Below, piece after piece: positions 7,058-16,359 of a DNA stretch of 20,054 bases. The position numbers and the translations under genes are program-made. The notes under the pieces are model-generated. The model ran no database searches. It was not told where the DNA came from and saw nothing but the letters and a program-made list of their open reading frames with translations. Positions within the stretch are counted from its first letter, which is position 1. Each line of letters starts with the position of its first letter. The DNA is from an uncultured Eubacterium sp. (GTDB lineage Bacteria > Bacillota > Clostridia > Lachnospirales > Lachnospiraceae). Location: NCBI GenBank assembly GCA_910577225.1, contig CAJTMV010000054.1:1-20054 (forward strand), read 5' to 3'.

Positions 7058-10000
7058 TACCTCTGAAAACCTCTTTATTTTTATGAGCGCTGACGGATTC
7101 TCTGATTAGTTTCAAATATTGCTGTACCATATACCCGGATGCATACTGTGCTTTTTCCTCGTCCGTCAAATGTGCCGCCTTCTTATATGTATCAAAATGA
7201 TCGATCACTCTTTCAAATGCACTGACAAGCTGTTTTTGATTTGCAGAATTTCTGCATACAGATATCCGGATCATATCCTCATTAGATGTAGTAATGATAT
7301 CCGAATATGCTGGTGACACAATTTCACAGCTTTTTAAATAAGATACATCCATAGCATTGCCCACGTTCGTCAGCACCATCGGTTTTTCGCAACAGACAGC
7401 TTCCAGCACAGCGTTGCTGCATCCTTCCTGAAGTGTCGGCAATGTAAACAGATCTGCTGTATTCCTTAAAAAAGCGCCCATATATCTGTGTTCAAAATAA
7501 GGCACCACCTGCATCTGTTCTCTTGCACTGCTTTTTTGATATTCGCTTTCAAACTTCTGAAAATATTTGTTTTCTCTATTTCCAACAAACAATAACCTGA
7601 CATTCGGATATTTTCTGATCAACTGCTCCATAACACCGATCATACCAATCTGATATTTGACTGGATAAAAAGAAGCTACGAAAGCAATCACAAAATCTGT
7701 CTTTTCTAATCCAAGCGATTCTCTTTTCAAATTGTCCGGCAGATATGCTTCCTCTAATTCTTCTATATTGATACCATTATAAATAACCTGCACATTCCCC
7801 GCGTCTGCATGTGTCCGCGCCAGGTAATAATTTTTTACAAGATTGGATACACAGACAATATGATCCATCGTATTCAAAAGTCTGCTGTATTGTTCCATCT
7901 GACTGTCACTTTTCCATGTATACACATTATGCATCGTATAAATCAGCTGCACACCACGCTTTTTCGCTTCTCTGCATCCAAATACATTATAGTGATAATG
8001 CAGAAGCGTGATTTTTTTTTCATCTAAAAACCTCGAAAACTTGTGAATATCATGATCAAATACAAACAAGTCCCCTTCCGCAATCTGTTGTGCCATAACA
8101 CCCGTCTGATTTTCCTGGCACATCAGATACACCTGAATCCCCTGTTTTTTATATCCAAAATAAAGATTTAAGACAACCTGTTCCAGACCACCTTTATCAA
8201 ATGTTGTAACGACCAGCCCAACTGCTGTCCTGACATTTTCCATCCATTGTTTTAATGTTGCTATTCCTTCCCTGTAAGTCTGCTTTAGCCGATTTAATGC
8301 CTGATCATTACTTTTGATCATTTCATGCCTTGTCTGTTCCGTTATGCAGATTCCATTCATAAGCTCTGTATATGACAGATATCGCACACCCAGCTGTACA
8401 AAATCCCCGATCTTTGCAGATTTAAACACCGGAATAATCCCATATTTCAGATATTCTACAATTTTCGTCGGACAGGCAACTTCATTGACCGGACTGTCGT
8501 CTCTTAAGACAAATCCAAAATCACAATCTTCATATTCCTGATACAATTCTTCTGGCGTTTTGGACTGCACTACAATCGTTTCCAATCCCGGACGTTCGCC
8601 CCACATGGAAAGAAATTGCTGAGGGTCTGGAACAAAGATTTTATAATGATATCTGGTAAGCGACATCTGCATCACCTGCTGCATCAGGTGTATATTCTGC
8701 CATGGCTGCATACCTCCGGCATATACGACTGATCTGTGTTCTTTTTCTTCCTTGTTATTCTCCAATCGCTTTTTCGGTTCTGTCTCCTGGAGCAAATCGC
8801 TATTTAATATCGGAATGATTATCATCTCCGCTTTTATAAACGGATATTTTTGTCTGAGATAACGGCCCATGGCATCTGTTACGACTACAATCACATCTGC
8901 TTTCTCAGCTAATACCCGTTCGATATTTTCAGCCAGCCCTCTGCCTGTCTCACTGCCAGACAATGCGTATTCTTCTACGACGGCGCCATGCACGTCCCAG
9001 ACATGCCGTACCTGTTCGTAGTCAAAGATCTGCCATAATTCACGACACGTACGATCTTCCATAAATCGCAGCAGGCTATGGATATATGTCCTTTGACATA
9101 TTTTGACAAGCTCCAGAATCAGATTCAGCTGCTGCGAATCCGTACTGTTAAATACAATATATCCATGCAGTTCATCGATAATATCAAACCGCATCTGCTG
9201 ACAGTCGACTCCTTCATCATACAAATAAATCCGGCACATTTCAGACAATACCGTCGTATCGATCGCTTTTACACGCTGTACATATCCATCCTTTTCATTT
9301 TCTCTGTTATACATCGGCGCAAACACGCAGACTGGAGAATGTCCATTCTTATCTGCCGACGCGATCAGTTCATAAATTCGCTGCATTTCAGATAATATAT
9401 ATTTTTGTCTGGTATGCTGACTTCGGATGCGATTTATTTTCTGTATACCCGCATGTGGTATCTGTCCTGTTTTTCTTTTTAGCTTCGCCCATATCATATA
9501 CAACAACTGACTCATGGAATAACAACGTTCACCGTCTGTTGCATGATCTGTCTGTGCCGAAAAAAAACGAATGGCTTTTCCCCAGTCTTCCATCAGTTGT
9601 TCGATCTGCAACATAGAAGCGTCAATCTGCCGTCTTTGCCAGTCCAGCTGCTCCTTATCCAGTAAAAAATCCATATCCTGCCTGCAGGATTCCAGCAATT
9701 TATATGTTCGATCTCTCCATTCACAGTTCCATTTTTTTTCAAATCGCTCCCTGTTTTTGTTTGCAATCACCTGCCTGTCTGCCATTTTCAGCTTTGCAAA
9801 AGAACCGCTGCCAAAATGATGAATAAAGCAGTCTCTTGCAATTACAATCTGATATCCTGCCTTTAGCACACGCATACAATAATCATCATCTTCATAGGAT
9901 CCTGGAAAAAACTGCTCGTCCAGCAACCCCGTTTGTTCAATGACTGTCCTCTTGAAAACAACAGCAAAAAAAGTAACAAGATCACTTTTTGTCATGTAGC

Positions 10001-10490
10001 CATAATAACTTTTCCGGCGTTTCTGCGCAAACTGATTGACTTTGTCAAATGCACGAAAGTCCTCCTGCACTGTGTAATCGATTTGAATCGTCTGCTCATT
10101 TCCTGCAGCATTTGTAACAGGCCCTGTCACATCACAATCCTTTTCTATCAGAATATCCAGCCAGTCATCCGTTACGATAACGTCAGAATTCAGCAGGCAG
10201 ATATGTGTAATCTCAGAATCCTTTAAAAATTCCTGGATCACCACATTGTTTCCTCCGCTAAATCCAAGATTTTTTTCAACATCATAAAATCTAAATTCCT
10301 TGTCCGGATATTCATTTTGCAATCTTTTTACGAGCGCTTTGCATCGTTTTTTTTCTTTTGGAACGGATCCGTTATCAATTACGCCAATCGCGTACGTGAT
10401 TTTTGTTTTTGCTTTTAATATGCTTTGCAACGTAAGTTCCAGATAATTACCAGCATTAAAGCTAATAATGACGATTCCTGCTTTTTTCAT
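7044..10490 (-). CDS. Three-domain glycosyltransferase (GT2 - GT4-like - GT4 fusion)
   Basis: About 1148 residues. Numbering here follows the longest frame, from a TTG at 10526. The GT2 domain (15-270) shows GIVIISFNAGNYLE, VIDNGS, EKNLGFSGGNN, the metal-binding NSD at 113-115 and YEDDDY. The middle domain (about 395-735) is a GT4-like fold with VVYAGGMQPWQNIHL and NEVACPTKIVEYLKYGIIPV but no E-x7-E. The C-terminal domain (768-1130) is a classical GT4 with KGGLEQVV, IYNGIN and E1034/E1042 in LQEGCSNAVLEAV (E-x7-E). ATG 10490 is preferred because GGAG and AGG lie nine and five bases upstream; ATG 10505 and TTG 10526 lack such sites. It lies 42 bases after the preceding GT4 gene and overlaps the ATPase gene. 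One chain could add two or three successive sugars. Linker 280-390 is helical and charged. The sugars are unknown. Confidence 0.88.
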   Translation of the reverse strand: MKKAGIVIISFNAGNYLELTLQSILKAKTKITYAIGVIDNGSVPKEKKRCKALVKRLQNEYPDKEFRFYDVEKNLGFSGGNNVVIQEFLKDSEITHICLLNSDVIVTDDWLDILIEKDCDVTGPVTNAAGNEQTIQIDYTVQEDFRAFDKVNQFAQKRRKSYYGYMTKSDLVTFFAVVFKRTVIEQTGLLDEQFFPGSYEDDDYCMRVLKAGYQIVIARDCFIHHFGSGSFAKLKMADRQVIANKNRERFEKKWNCEWRDRTYKLLESCRQDMDFLLDKEQLDWQRRQIDASMLQIEQLMEDWGKAIRFFSAQTDHATDGERCYSMSQLLYMIWAKLKRKTGQIPHAGIQKINRIRSQHTRQKYILSEMQRIYELIASADKNGHSPVCVFAPMYNRENEKDGYVQRVKAIDTTVLSEMCRIYLYDEGVDCQQMRFDIIDELHGYIVFNSTDSQQLNLILELVKICQRTYIHSLLRFMEDRTCRELWQIFDYEQVRHVWDVHGAVVEEYALSGSETGRGLAENIERVLAEKADVIVVVTDAMGRYLRQKYPFIKAEMIIIPILNSDLLQETEPKKRLENNKEEKEHRSVVYAGGMQPWQNIHLMQQVMQMSLTRYHYKIFVPDPQQFLSMWGERPGLETIVVQSKTPEELYQEYEDCDFGFVLRDDSPVNEVACPTKIVEYLKYGIIPVFKSAKIGDFVQLGVRYLSYTELMNGICITEQTRHEMIKSNDQALNRLKQTYREGIATLKQWMENVRTAVGLVVTTFDKGGLEQVVLNLYFGYKKQGIQVYLMCQENQTGVMAQQIAEGDLFVFDHDIHKFSRFLDEKKITLLHYHYNVFGCREAKKRGVQLIYTMHNVYTWKSDSQMEQYSRLLNTMDHIVCVSNLVKNYYLARTHADAGNVQVIYNGINIEELEEAYLPDNLKRESLGLEKTDFVIAFVASFYPVKYQIGMIGVMEQLIRKYPNVRLLFVGNRENKYFQKFESEYQKSSAREQMQVVPYFEHRYMGAFLRNTADLFTLPTLQEGCSNAVLEAVCCEKPMVLTNVGNAMDVSYLKSCEIVSPAYSDIITTSNEDMIRISVCRNSANQKQLVSAFERVIDHFDTYKKAAHLTDEEKAQYASGYMVQQYLKLIRESVSAHKNKEVFRGNEYR

Positions 10491-10532
10491 TTCTACCTGC
10501 TCCATTTTGTTATCTGACGATGACAAATCCGA

Positions 10533-12014
10533 TTAGATCTGTGCATAAACGGCCAGATATTGATTTATCATCTGCTCTGTTGAAAAATGTTTATGTGCAT
10601 ATGCCGCAATTTCTGTCTGTTTCTGTTTCCAGTACGGTTCGTGTTCTATCATTTCCAGCATCGCCGATACCAGCTGTTCCATATTTTCGTTTATTCCTGC
10701 ATGCATATCATTTATGAGAGAAATGTCCGAAATACTTCCAATATTTTTGATTGGATTGTCGATTAAAATCCCATTACGTCCTCCTGCCGTCAGCTCTACG
10801 CCACTGCCACACCATGAATGTATAAGCGGCAGACCGCAGCATAAAGCCTCTGTCGCCGACATGCTCCATCCTTCATAATAAGAATCAACCAGATATACAT
10901 CAGATGCATACATCAGATCGGCTATCTGCTCCTGAAAACCTGTCATCATAACCCGATCATTTAAACCTCTTTCACTAATCACGCTCCGCAGCTTCCATTC
11001 GTATTCCACATCCGTTACTGCACCTGCCAAAACAAGCGCCACTGGTCTGCTGATACAGCTGGTCAGAATTGAAAGCGCCCGAACTGCTCCGATCTGATTT
11101 TTTCTTGGATCGATACTGCCTGCCATTAAAAATACAAATGCATCACTGGCTATTCGAAACTGCTGACGTATCTGCTTTCTGTCTTTTTGTAACTTTGACA
11201 GTCGTCTTCCGGTATTTCCTATGACACAAATCGGAACAACATGCCTGTGCTTTTGTTCCAGGGATCCTCTATACATTTTCTGTATAAAAATATCTCTCAC
11301 ACAATCCGAAACAGCTATATAACAGCAAATGTCATGCATCTTATTTCTTTCCATCGCTATCCTGCCCGGTGTCAGATAGACATACATATTATGAATCACT
11401 TCGATCACCGGGATTTTCTGTTTATTTATAATATCTGTAAAATCAGAAACACTATGTGTATTCACCAGATATGGTCTGTTCACGGACAGGTATTCCGCAA
11501 ATTTTTTACGATTTCCATAAAACGAAACGACTGTGATATGCCGCCGCACAAGCCGTCTGGCTATCCTGCCACCCTGATAAACGCAAAAGACTTTCACCGC
11601 TATCCGTCGTTTTTGATACTCTAAAGCCAGTAACTGTACAACTTCTTCCAAACCTCCCTGATGCAGATAATCTGTCATCAATGCGATATAAGACGGAAAT
11701 TTTACATTACTGTTTCTTTCAGGAATCGACAGAACCAGATTATTCATACCATACCGATTGGATTCGTATCTGGCTCTGGCATACATTCTTCCTGTAATTT
11801 TTCGGGTATCTGCTATTTTTTGCATATTCAAATTTTTAGCAATCAAACGATCCTGTCTCTTTTGTTTTTCATCTACTTTTAAATCGTATCCTCCAATAAA
11901 CAGCGGCATGCGTATACCGAAGATTCTTAACAATACTTTTACTGCCAGTTTTACTTTCTGTACCGGAGGAATAATCCGAAATTTCCGCCATAACGCCCAA
12001 TAGCTTTTTCCCAT
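10533..12014 (-). CDS. GT4 family glycosyltransferase
   Basis: 493 residues. The first 100 are a basic, partly amphipathic extension that may contact the membrane. The GT4 fold follows: ALMTDYLHQGGLEEVVQLLA (about 111-130), VIEVIHNMYVYLTPGR, AVSDCVRDIF, FLMAGSIDPRKNQ (donor-site loop) and the catalytic E381/E389 in EGWSMSATE (E-x7-E). Its GGLEEVV segment resembles GGLEQVV in the third domain of the next protein, so the two are probably related copies acting on neighbouring linkages. AGGA eight bases before ATG 12014 is a fair ribosome binding site. It begins 39 bases after the permease gene. Donor and acceptor cannot be assigned from sequence. Confidence 0.88.
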   Translation of the reverse strand: MGKSYWALWRKFRIIPPVQKVKLAVKVLLRIFGIRMPLFIGGYDLKVDEKQKRQDRLIAKNLNMQKIADTRKITGRMYARARYESNRYGMNNLVLSIPERNSNVKFPSYIALMTDYLHQGGLEEVVQLLALEYQKRRIAVKVFCVYQGGRIARRLVRRHITVVSFYGNRKKFAEYLSVNRPYLVNTHSVSDFTDIINKQKIPVIEVIHNMYVYLTPGRIAMERNKMHDICCYIAVSDCVRDIFIQKMYRGSLEQKHRHVVPICVIGNTGRRLSKLQKDRKQIRQQFRIASDAFVFLMAGSIDPRKNQIGAVRALSILTSCISRPVALVLAGAVTDVEYEWKLRSVISERGLNDRVMMTGFQEQIADLMYASDVYLVDSYYEGWSMSATEALCCGLPLIHSWCGSGVELTAGGRNGILIDNPIKNIGSISDISLINDMHAGINENMEQLVSAMLEMIEHEPYWKQKQTEIAAYAHKHFSTEQMINQYLAVYAQI

Positions 12015-12053
12015 CTGTGTTTTCCTGTCATGATTTTAATCCAAATTTTTGTA

Positions 12054-12842
12054 TCAAAGTTCTTCTACAAATCGTTTCTGCAGTTTGCCAAATCCCCAAA
12101 AACCTGCCGCTAAAAACAACATGCCAACTCCAAAAGCACTTCCGATATTTTTCAGATCGGGCAGCTGCCTGTAATATAAAATATCTTTGTAACACAAAAT
12201 AATACCAGTCATCGGATTCATATAGATCAGAGATCTGTACTGTTCTGGTATAACTGTTACTTCGTATAAAATGGGTGTCAGATACATCCACGCCATCGAT
12301 AAAATACCCAAAATATGCTCCAGATCCCTAAAATAAACCGTCAGTGCCGAAGTTAGCATCGTAATGCCGACTGCCAGCGCATACTCGACAATCATTACGA
12401 TCGGAAGCGCCCAAAGAATACTGATTTTTATTCCAAATCCGCTTACTATTAACACGGCAAAGATTACGAGAAACGTAAGCAGCATATTTACAAATGCACT
12501 TGTAACATAAGAAATCGGCAGCACCTGCCTTGGAAAATATATTTTTTTAATCAGATTTTCCTGCCCTGTCACTGATGAGGCTCCTCCAGTCAGAGAAGTG
12601 CTAAAAAACATCCACGGCACCAGACCTACAAATAAAAAAATATAAAAATGATCGACATTTGTAGGAAACAGTACAGAAAATACTATCGTATAAACAATCA
12701 GCTGAAACAATGGATTTAAAAACGTCCAAAAGAATCCTAAGATCGTTCCTTTATAACGTCCTCGGAGATCTTTTCTGATCAGGCTGAATATCATTTCCCG
12801 ATACTGATACAATTCTTTTATCGTATTCACTGATGCTTTCAT
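12054..12842 (-). CDS. wzm: Wzm/TagG-like ABC-2 polysaccharide export permease
   Basis: 262 residues with an ABC-2 membrane domain. A cytoplasmic N-terminal segment (LYQYREMIFSLIRKDLRGRY) leads to the family hallmark KGTILGFFWTFLNPLFQLIV. About six hydrophobic segments follow, with the internal motif NLIKKIYFPRQVLPISY, typical of TagG/RfbA/Wzm permeases. It forms the channel through which the lipid-linked glycan crosses the membrane, driven by the Wzt-like ATPase encoded two genes later. ATG 12842 overlaps the TGA of the epimerase gene (ATGA) and has GGAG nine bases upstream. An ATG at 12863 would add seven residues without a site. Splitting of permease and ATPase genes by two glycosyltransferase genes is somewhat unusual; they are more often adjacent. 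Confidence 0.92.
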   Translation of the reverse strand: MKASVNTIKELYQYREMIFSLIRKDLRGRYKGTILGFFWTFLNPLFQLIVYTIVFSVLFPTNVDHFYIFLFVGLVPWMFFSTSLTGGASSVTGQENLIKKIYFPRQVLPISYVTSAFVNMLLTFLVIFAVLIVSGFGIKISILWALPIVMIVEYALAVGITMLTSALTVYFRDLEHILGILSMAWMYLTPILYEVTVIPEQYRSLIYMNPMTGIILCYKDILYYRQLPDLKNIGSAFGVGMLFLAAGFWGFGKLQKRFVEEL

Positions 12843-13963
12843 CCTTTCAGACTCCGTTTCCATTCTGTAATCGCTTTTACAATTCGCTCACAGGCATGTC
12901 CATCGCCATATGGGTTTACAGCCTTTGCCATTTCCTCATACGCTTCAGACTGCTCGATCAGCACTGTCGCTTCTCGTATAATCGTTTCTTTCTCTGTGCC
13001 GGTCACTCGGACAGTTCCAGCCGCAGCCGCTTCAGGCCTCTCGGTTTCCGTCCGCAATACAAGCACCGGAACGCCACAGGCAGGCGCCTCTTCCTGCAGT
13101 CCTCCCGAATCAGTCATGACCAGAAAACTACGACTGATCAGATTGTGCATATCCTCCACATCGATCGGCGCAAGCAGATATACATTAGATATATTTTCCA
13201 ATATCTGCCTGGCAGTAAGCTGTACTTTTGGATTCAAATGTAACGGATAAACAAATAGCATATCCGGATATCTCTCTGCCAGTGTTTTAATCGCATCGCA
13301 GATCTGTTCCAGTGGATGTCCCAGATTCTCCCTCCTGTGCGCAGTGATCAATACACATCGTTTTTTATCCAAATCGATTGTCCGCAACGTTTTATCTTTG
13401 AACATATAGTCTTTTTTTACAGTCGTCCGGAACGCGTCGATAACTGTATTACCTGTCACATATATATGGCCTGAAGCATGTTCCCGTTCCAGATTTTCTC
13501 TGTTTCCGAATGTTGGTGCAAAATGCAGCTGTGCAATTCGTCCAGTCAGACTCCGGTTCATCTCCTCTGGAAACGGCGAATATTTATCGTACGTACGCAA
13601 TCCCGCTTCTACGTGTCCAACTGGTATCTGCTCATAAAAAGCTGCCAGGGCAGCTGCAAATGACGTAGTCGTATCTCCATGTACCAATACAAGATCAGGC
13701 TTTTCCTTTACAAGTACTTCACGTACTCCATTTAGCACATCTGTCGTAATCGTCGTTAACAGCTGCTGCGGACGCATAATATTCAGGTTATACTGTGCCT
13801 GAATGCCAAAAATATCCATCACCTGTTCCAGCATCTCTTTGTGCTGGCCCGTCAGGCAGACAACGCACTCGATCTCCTTTTGCTGACGCATTTTAAGCAC
13901 TAGCGGACACATTTTCACTGCTTCCGGTCTTGTTCCAAACACTAACAATACCTTTATCCTCAT
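12839..13963 (-). CDS. wecB: UDP-N-acetylglucosamine 2-epimerase (non-hydrolysing)
   Basis: About 374 residues, the normal length for WecB/MnaA. It interconverts UDP-GlcNAc and UDP-ManNAc in the cytoplasm. The family landmarks appear in order: GTRPEAVKMCPL near the N-terminus, VHGDTTTS, GHVEAGLRT, FPEEMNRSL, ITAHRREN, DSGGLQEEAPACGVPVL and ETERPEAAAAGT. The Asp, Glu, Glu and His used in catalysis are therefore present. GGGAGG precedes a double ATG (13966 and 13963); the second has the better spacing. It overlaps the permease gene by four bases. Its presence predicts ManNAc (or ManNAcA, though no dehydrogenase is seen) in the exported polymer or its primer. A 180-bp gap separates it from the upstream glycosyltransferase, so this gene could open a second transcription unit. 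Confidence 0.95.
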   Translation of the reverse strand: MRIKVLLVFGTRPEAVKMCPLVLKMRQQKEIECVVCLTGQHKEMLEQVMDIFGIQAQYNLNIMRPQQLLTTITTDVLNGVREVLVKEKPDLVLVHGDTTTSFAAALAAFYEQIPVGHVEAGLRTYDKYSPFPEEMNRSLTGRIAQLHFAPTFGNRENLEREHASGHIYVTGNTVIDAFRTTVKKDYMFKDKTLRTIDLDKKRCVLITAHRRENLGHPLEQICDAIKTLAERYPDMLFVYPLHLNPKVQLTARQILENISNVYLLAPIDVEDMHNLISRSFLVMTDSGGLQEEAPACGVPVLVLRTETERPEAAAAGTVRVTGTEKETIIREATVLIEQSEAYEEMAKAVNPYGDGHACERIVKAITEWKRSLKG

Positions 13964-13966
13964 CAT

Positions 13967-14147
13967 TTCCTCCCATTGTTTGTACCATCTGTCTTTCTTA
14001 GCTGCCGTAATATTTTTCCAAGGCGGACTGTTTTTAACAACCGGCTGCTTTATCTGTAAATGTTCTCAGACTTTTCTGGTCTGGCAACAATCATTTCAGC
14101 CCGCGATTACATCCCTTATCTGAAATCGCATTATGGGAAAAGACTTT
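13967..14147 (-). other. 181-bp intergenic spacer inside the operon; possible weak promoter
   Basis: No coding frame is convincing here. On the minus strand TTTACA (14055-14060) and TAAAAA (14031-14036) are 18 bases apart, a weak promoter candidate. A small inverted repeat, CAGAC/GTCTG with a seven-base loop, lies around 14076-14092 without a T-tract. The spacer is the largest gap in the cluster. Confidence 0.25.
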
Positions 14148-15338
14148 CTACCGCTGTATATCCTCTGACAACTCATACAATGTAAGAGTCTGGAGAATCT
14201 GTTCCAGAAAAGCGGCTCTGCAGCCCCAGGTATTACCGCTTACAAACCGGTCGTATGCCTCTTTTGTCGCAAACGGCGGCTCTAATTTTGCACAGAGAAG
14301 CTGCTTTAGCTCTTTCTCATCAGAATACAAATACACATAGTCCGCAAACTGCTCTGTTTCCATACTCCTTCGGGCAATGACCGGCTTATTAAATGCCAGA
14401 TATTCATAGATTTTCACCGGATTGATCGTATCCAGCAGCTTTCCCTTCCGAAACGGATACAGACAGACATCGCTTTGTGCAATATAAGCGCCGATTTCTT
14501 CTTTTGGAACTTTTCCCGTATAATGCACATTGGACAGCCGCACCTTTTCTCCTGTTACCGGCCCGACGAGCGTAATTTTATCGTTTCCATGCGTGGCCAT
14601 ACACCGGATGCTGTCATAGTCAAACCACTCCGCTATCGTTCCGACATATAAAAAATTCCGGACACCTGCCTTCCCGAAAAGCAGAGAACTGCCCGCATCA
14701 TCTCCCTGCAGAGCATCGGAGAGCAGATACTTCTCCCCGTTATCTTCCTGCCAGCCATCGGACGGCAGATAATTTTCCCCATAATTTTCCGGCAGAGCAT
14801 TGGGCAGCAGATATACGTGATCACGCAGACCTTTCATCTGTTCATACAGCTTTTTTGCCGATGTCAGTACAATCTGCGCTCTGGCACAGATCCATTTTTC
14901 CGCGCAGATTAAATACCGCCTTGTCAGCCAGTCCCGGGTAAGAAGCACATTGTTGTCCATCCGGTCATAAACCACCGGTATATGCGGAAAGCATTTTACC
15001 AGATCATATCTGCCGCAATAGCCGACCCATATCAGATCAAACCGGATCCGCATGCGTCTGATCTGCGCCGCTTCGTATCGGATACACAGACGCATCCGGT
15101 CAAATACCTTTAACTTATATGGCAGGCTTGCCCTGCCGCTCAGACGGATCCGGTACAATGAACGGGAAATCCTGCTGCTTTCCGCTGTACACATCGTTCG
15201 GGCACTGCTGCGCGCAAGCACAGATACGGTCGGCTCGACATACCAGACACAGTGTTTTTTTGCCAGCTCCTCTGCAAGATACTGCGGCCTCTGCTTCAGA
15301 TAATCAAAAGCTACCGGCGCCAGATATAAAATATTCAT
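14148..15338 (-). CDS. TuaH-like glycosyltransferase (GT4/GT1 fold) with a 14-residue internal repeat
   Basis: About 396 residues starting MNILYLAPVAFDYLKQRPQY, the typical opening of TuaH-like glycosyltransferases. Later landmarks are VVYDRMDN, FLYVGTIAEWFDYDSI, VHYTGKVPKEEIGAYI, DVCLYPFRKGKLLDTINPVK and the EYLAFNKPVIAR segment. There is no classical E-x7-E. Between LLPNALPENYG and the GVRNFLYVG strand lies an acidic insertion of roughly two and a half degenerate 14-residue units in the inter-domain linker. ATG 15338 is chosen because AGGAGA lies seven bases upstream and the ATG overlaps the TGA of the preceding gene (ATGA); a longer frame to 15410 has no site. It is encoded by DNA of higher GC than the genes below 13 kb. 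Substrate unknown. Confidence 0.85.
   Translation of the reverse strand: MNILYLAPVAFDYLKQRPQYLAEELAKKHCVWYVEPTVSVLARSSARTMCTAESSRISRSLYRIRLSGRASLPYKLKVFDRMRLCIRYEAAQIRRMRIRFDLIWVGYCGRYDLVKCFPHIPVVYDRMDNNVLLTRDWLTRRYLICAEKWICARAQIVLTSAKKLYEQMKGLRDHVYLLPNALPENYGENYLPSDGWQEDNGEKYLLSDALQGDDAGSSLLFGKAGVRNFLYVGTIAEWFDYDSIRCMATHGNDKITLVGPVTGEKVRLSNVHYTGKVPKEEIGAYIAQSDVCLYPFRKGKLLDTINPVKIYEYLAFNKPVIARRSMETEQFADYVYLYSDEKELKQLLCAKLEPPFATKEAYDRFVSGNTWGCRAAFLEQILQTLTLYELSEDIQR
14690..14818 (-). repeat. Degenerate 42-bp tandem repeat within the TuaH-like gene
   Basis: The protein reads YLLPNALPENYGEN, then YLPSDGWQEDNGEK, then YLLSDALQGDDAGS: three 14-residue blocks in phase. In DNA, phrases of the type CAGAGCATTGGGCAGCAGAT / CAGCCATCGGACGGCAGAT / CAGAGCATCGGAGAGCAGAT recur about 42 bases apart on the plus strand. 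The first block includes a conserved-looking LPN segment, so the others appear to be duplicated from it. Confidence 0.7.
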
Positions 15339-16243
15339 TTTCGCATCTCCTGCCCTGTCATATGCAAAAACCACTTCAGCCTTTCTCTGAAATCCCTGTA
15401 CCGGATACACCTGATCAGATAAAGCAGCACCCGGTAGATATAAAGCGGCCGGATCTGCCAGTGGCCGACATGCAGATAATTTCTGCAGTAATAAATCTCA
15501 CTTCTGACATTGTGTGCGAATGAGAACGCCTTCTGATAGCGGGTGCTTCCCCCATGCAGGTGCCTGACCACTGCCGCAGGATAATAGACCGTTGTAAACC
15601 CAGCTTCCTCCATACGGATCCCAAGCATCAGCTCCTCCTCGTACAAAAGCGGGTATTCATCAAACGGTGTCACAGCCTCTGCGCATGCCCTGGACATCAT
15701 AAAACAGCACCCGTGCACGGCATATACGCGAAAACGCTTCTCATAATCCCTGTCATATCCGAAATAACGGGCATATCGTTTTGGAAACAATACATGCAGC
15801 CGCGTGCGTACCAGATACTTTTCCGTCAGTCCGGTCTTCTGACACAGACAGTTTCTTGTAAGTCTTCCCCTGATATCCAAAATCTTCGGACCGACAATTC
15901 CGGTTTTGGGATACCGTTTCAGATACGCTGTCATCTTCCAGATACTGTCTTTACAAAAACAGATGTCATTGTTCGCCACCAGAATATATGCACAGCCCAG
16001 AGCGAGCGCCTTTGCAATTCCCGCGTTGTTTCCTGCGTTATACCCCAGGTTTCTTTCATTTCGCACCAACTGTGCCCTGCATGCCCGCAGCAGATCCTGC
16101 AGATCATACGCCGGATTTGTCCGTGAGGCATTGTCTACCAACAATACCACATACGCATCCCGCGGTGGGTAGCGGCGGATACTTTCCATGCACCTGCGTG
16201 TATCTTCCCAGTTTTCATAATTTAAGATCACTATTCCTGTCAT
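15335..16243 (-). CDS. GT2 family glycosyltransferase (rhamnosyltransferase-like)
   Basis: 302 residues with a GT-A fold. It opens MTGIVILNYENWEDTRRCME, has VDNAS, RNERNLGYNAGNNAGI and the metal/nucleotide motif NND at 91-93 (ILVANNDICF). FDEYPLLYEEELMLGIRMEE near residue 190 supplies the usual acidic acceptor-side motif, and VVRHLHGGST follows. The EKNLGxxGGNN-type pattern is shared with rhamnosyltransferase-like GT2 proteins, but the donor is not proven. AGGA with eight-base spacing precedes ATG 16243. Its stop overlaps the start of the next glycosyltransferase by four bases, so the two are translationally coupled. A 116-bp spacer separates it from the GT2 gene upstream. Confidence 0.9.
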   Translation of the reverse strand: MTGIVILNYENWEDTRRCMESIRRYPPRDAYVVLLVDNASRTNPAYDLQDLLRACRAQLVRNERNLGYNAGNNAGIAKALALGCAYILVANNDICFCKDSIWKMTAYLKRYPKTGIVGPKILDIRGRLTRNCLCQKTGLTEKYLVRTRLHVLFPKRYARYFGYDRDYEKRFRVYAVHGCCFMMSRACAEAVTPFDEYPLLYEEELMLGIRMEEAGFTTVYYPAAVVRHLHGGSTRYQKAFSFAHNVRSEIYYCRNYLHVGHWQIRPLYIYRVLLYLIRCIRYRDFRERLKWFLHMTGQEMRK

Positions 16244-16359
16244 GATTTCTTTCCTGTCTGTATCTTATACCCGCTTTAAAACATCTGCCTGTTTTCCTGG
16301 ATGTTCTGCCTGCAGATATCTGCCTGTCATCTGTCCTGACGTATGCATGGTACGGTCTG
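16244..16359 (-). other. 116-bp spacer between two GT2 genes
   Basis: No supported gene, terminator or promoter. It is rich in CTGTC/CAGAC words, but they do not form a clear hairpin with a T-tract. Confidence 0.3.

Noticed and set aside
12833..13243. 136-residue plus-strand frame opposite the epimerase
   Set aside because: Antisense shadow; the epimerase has complete catalytic motifs.
15554..16126. Long plus-strand open frame (190 residues)
   Set aside because: It lies wholly antisense to a GT2 gene with all family motifs and has no recognisable domain.
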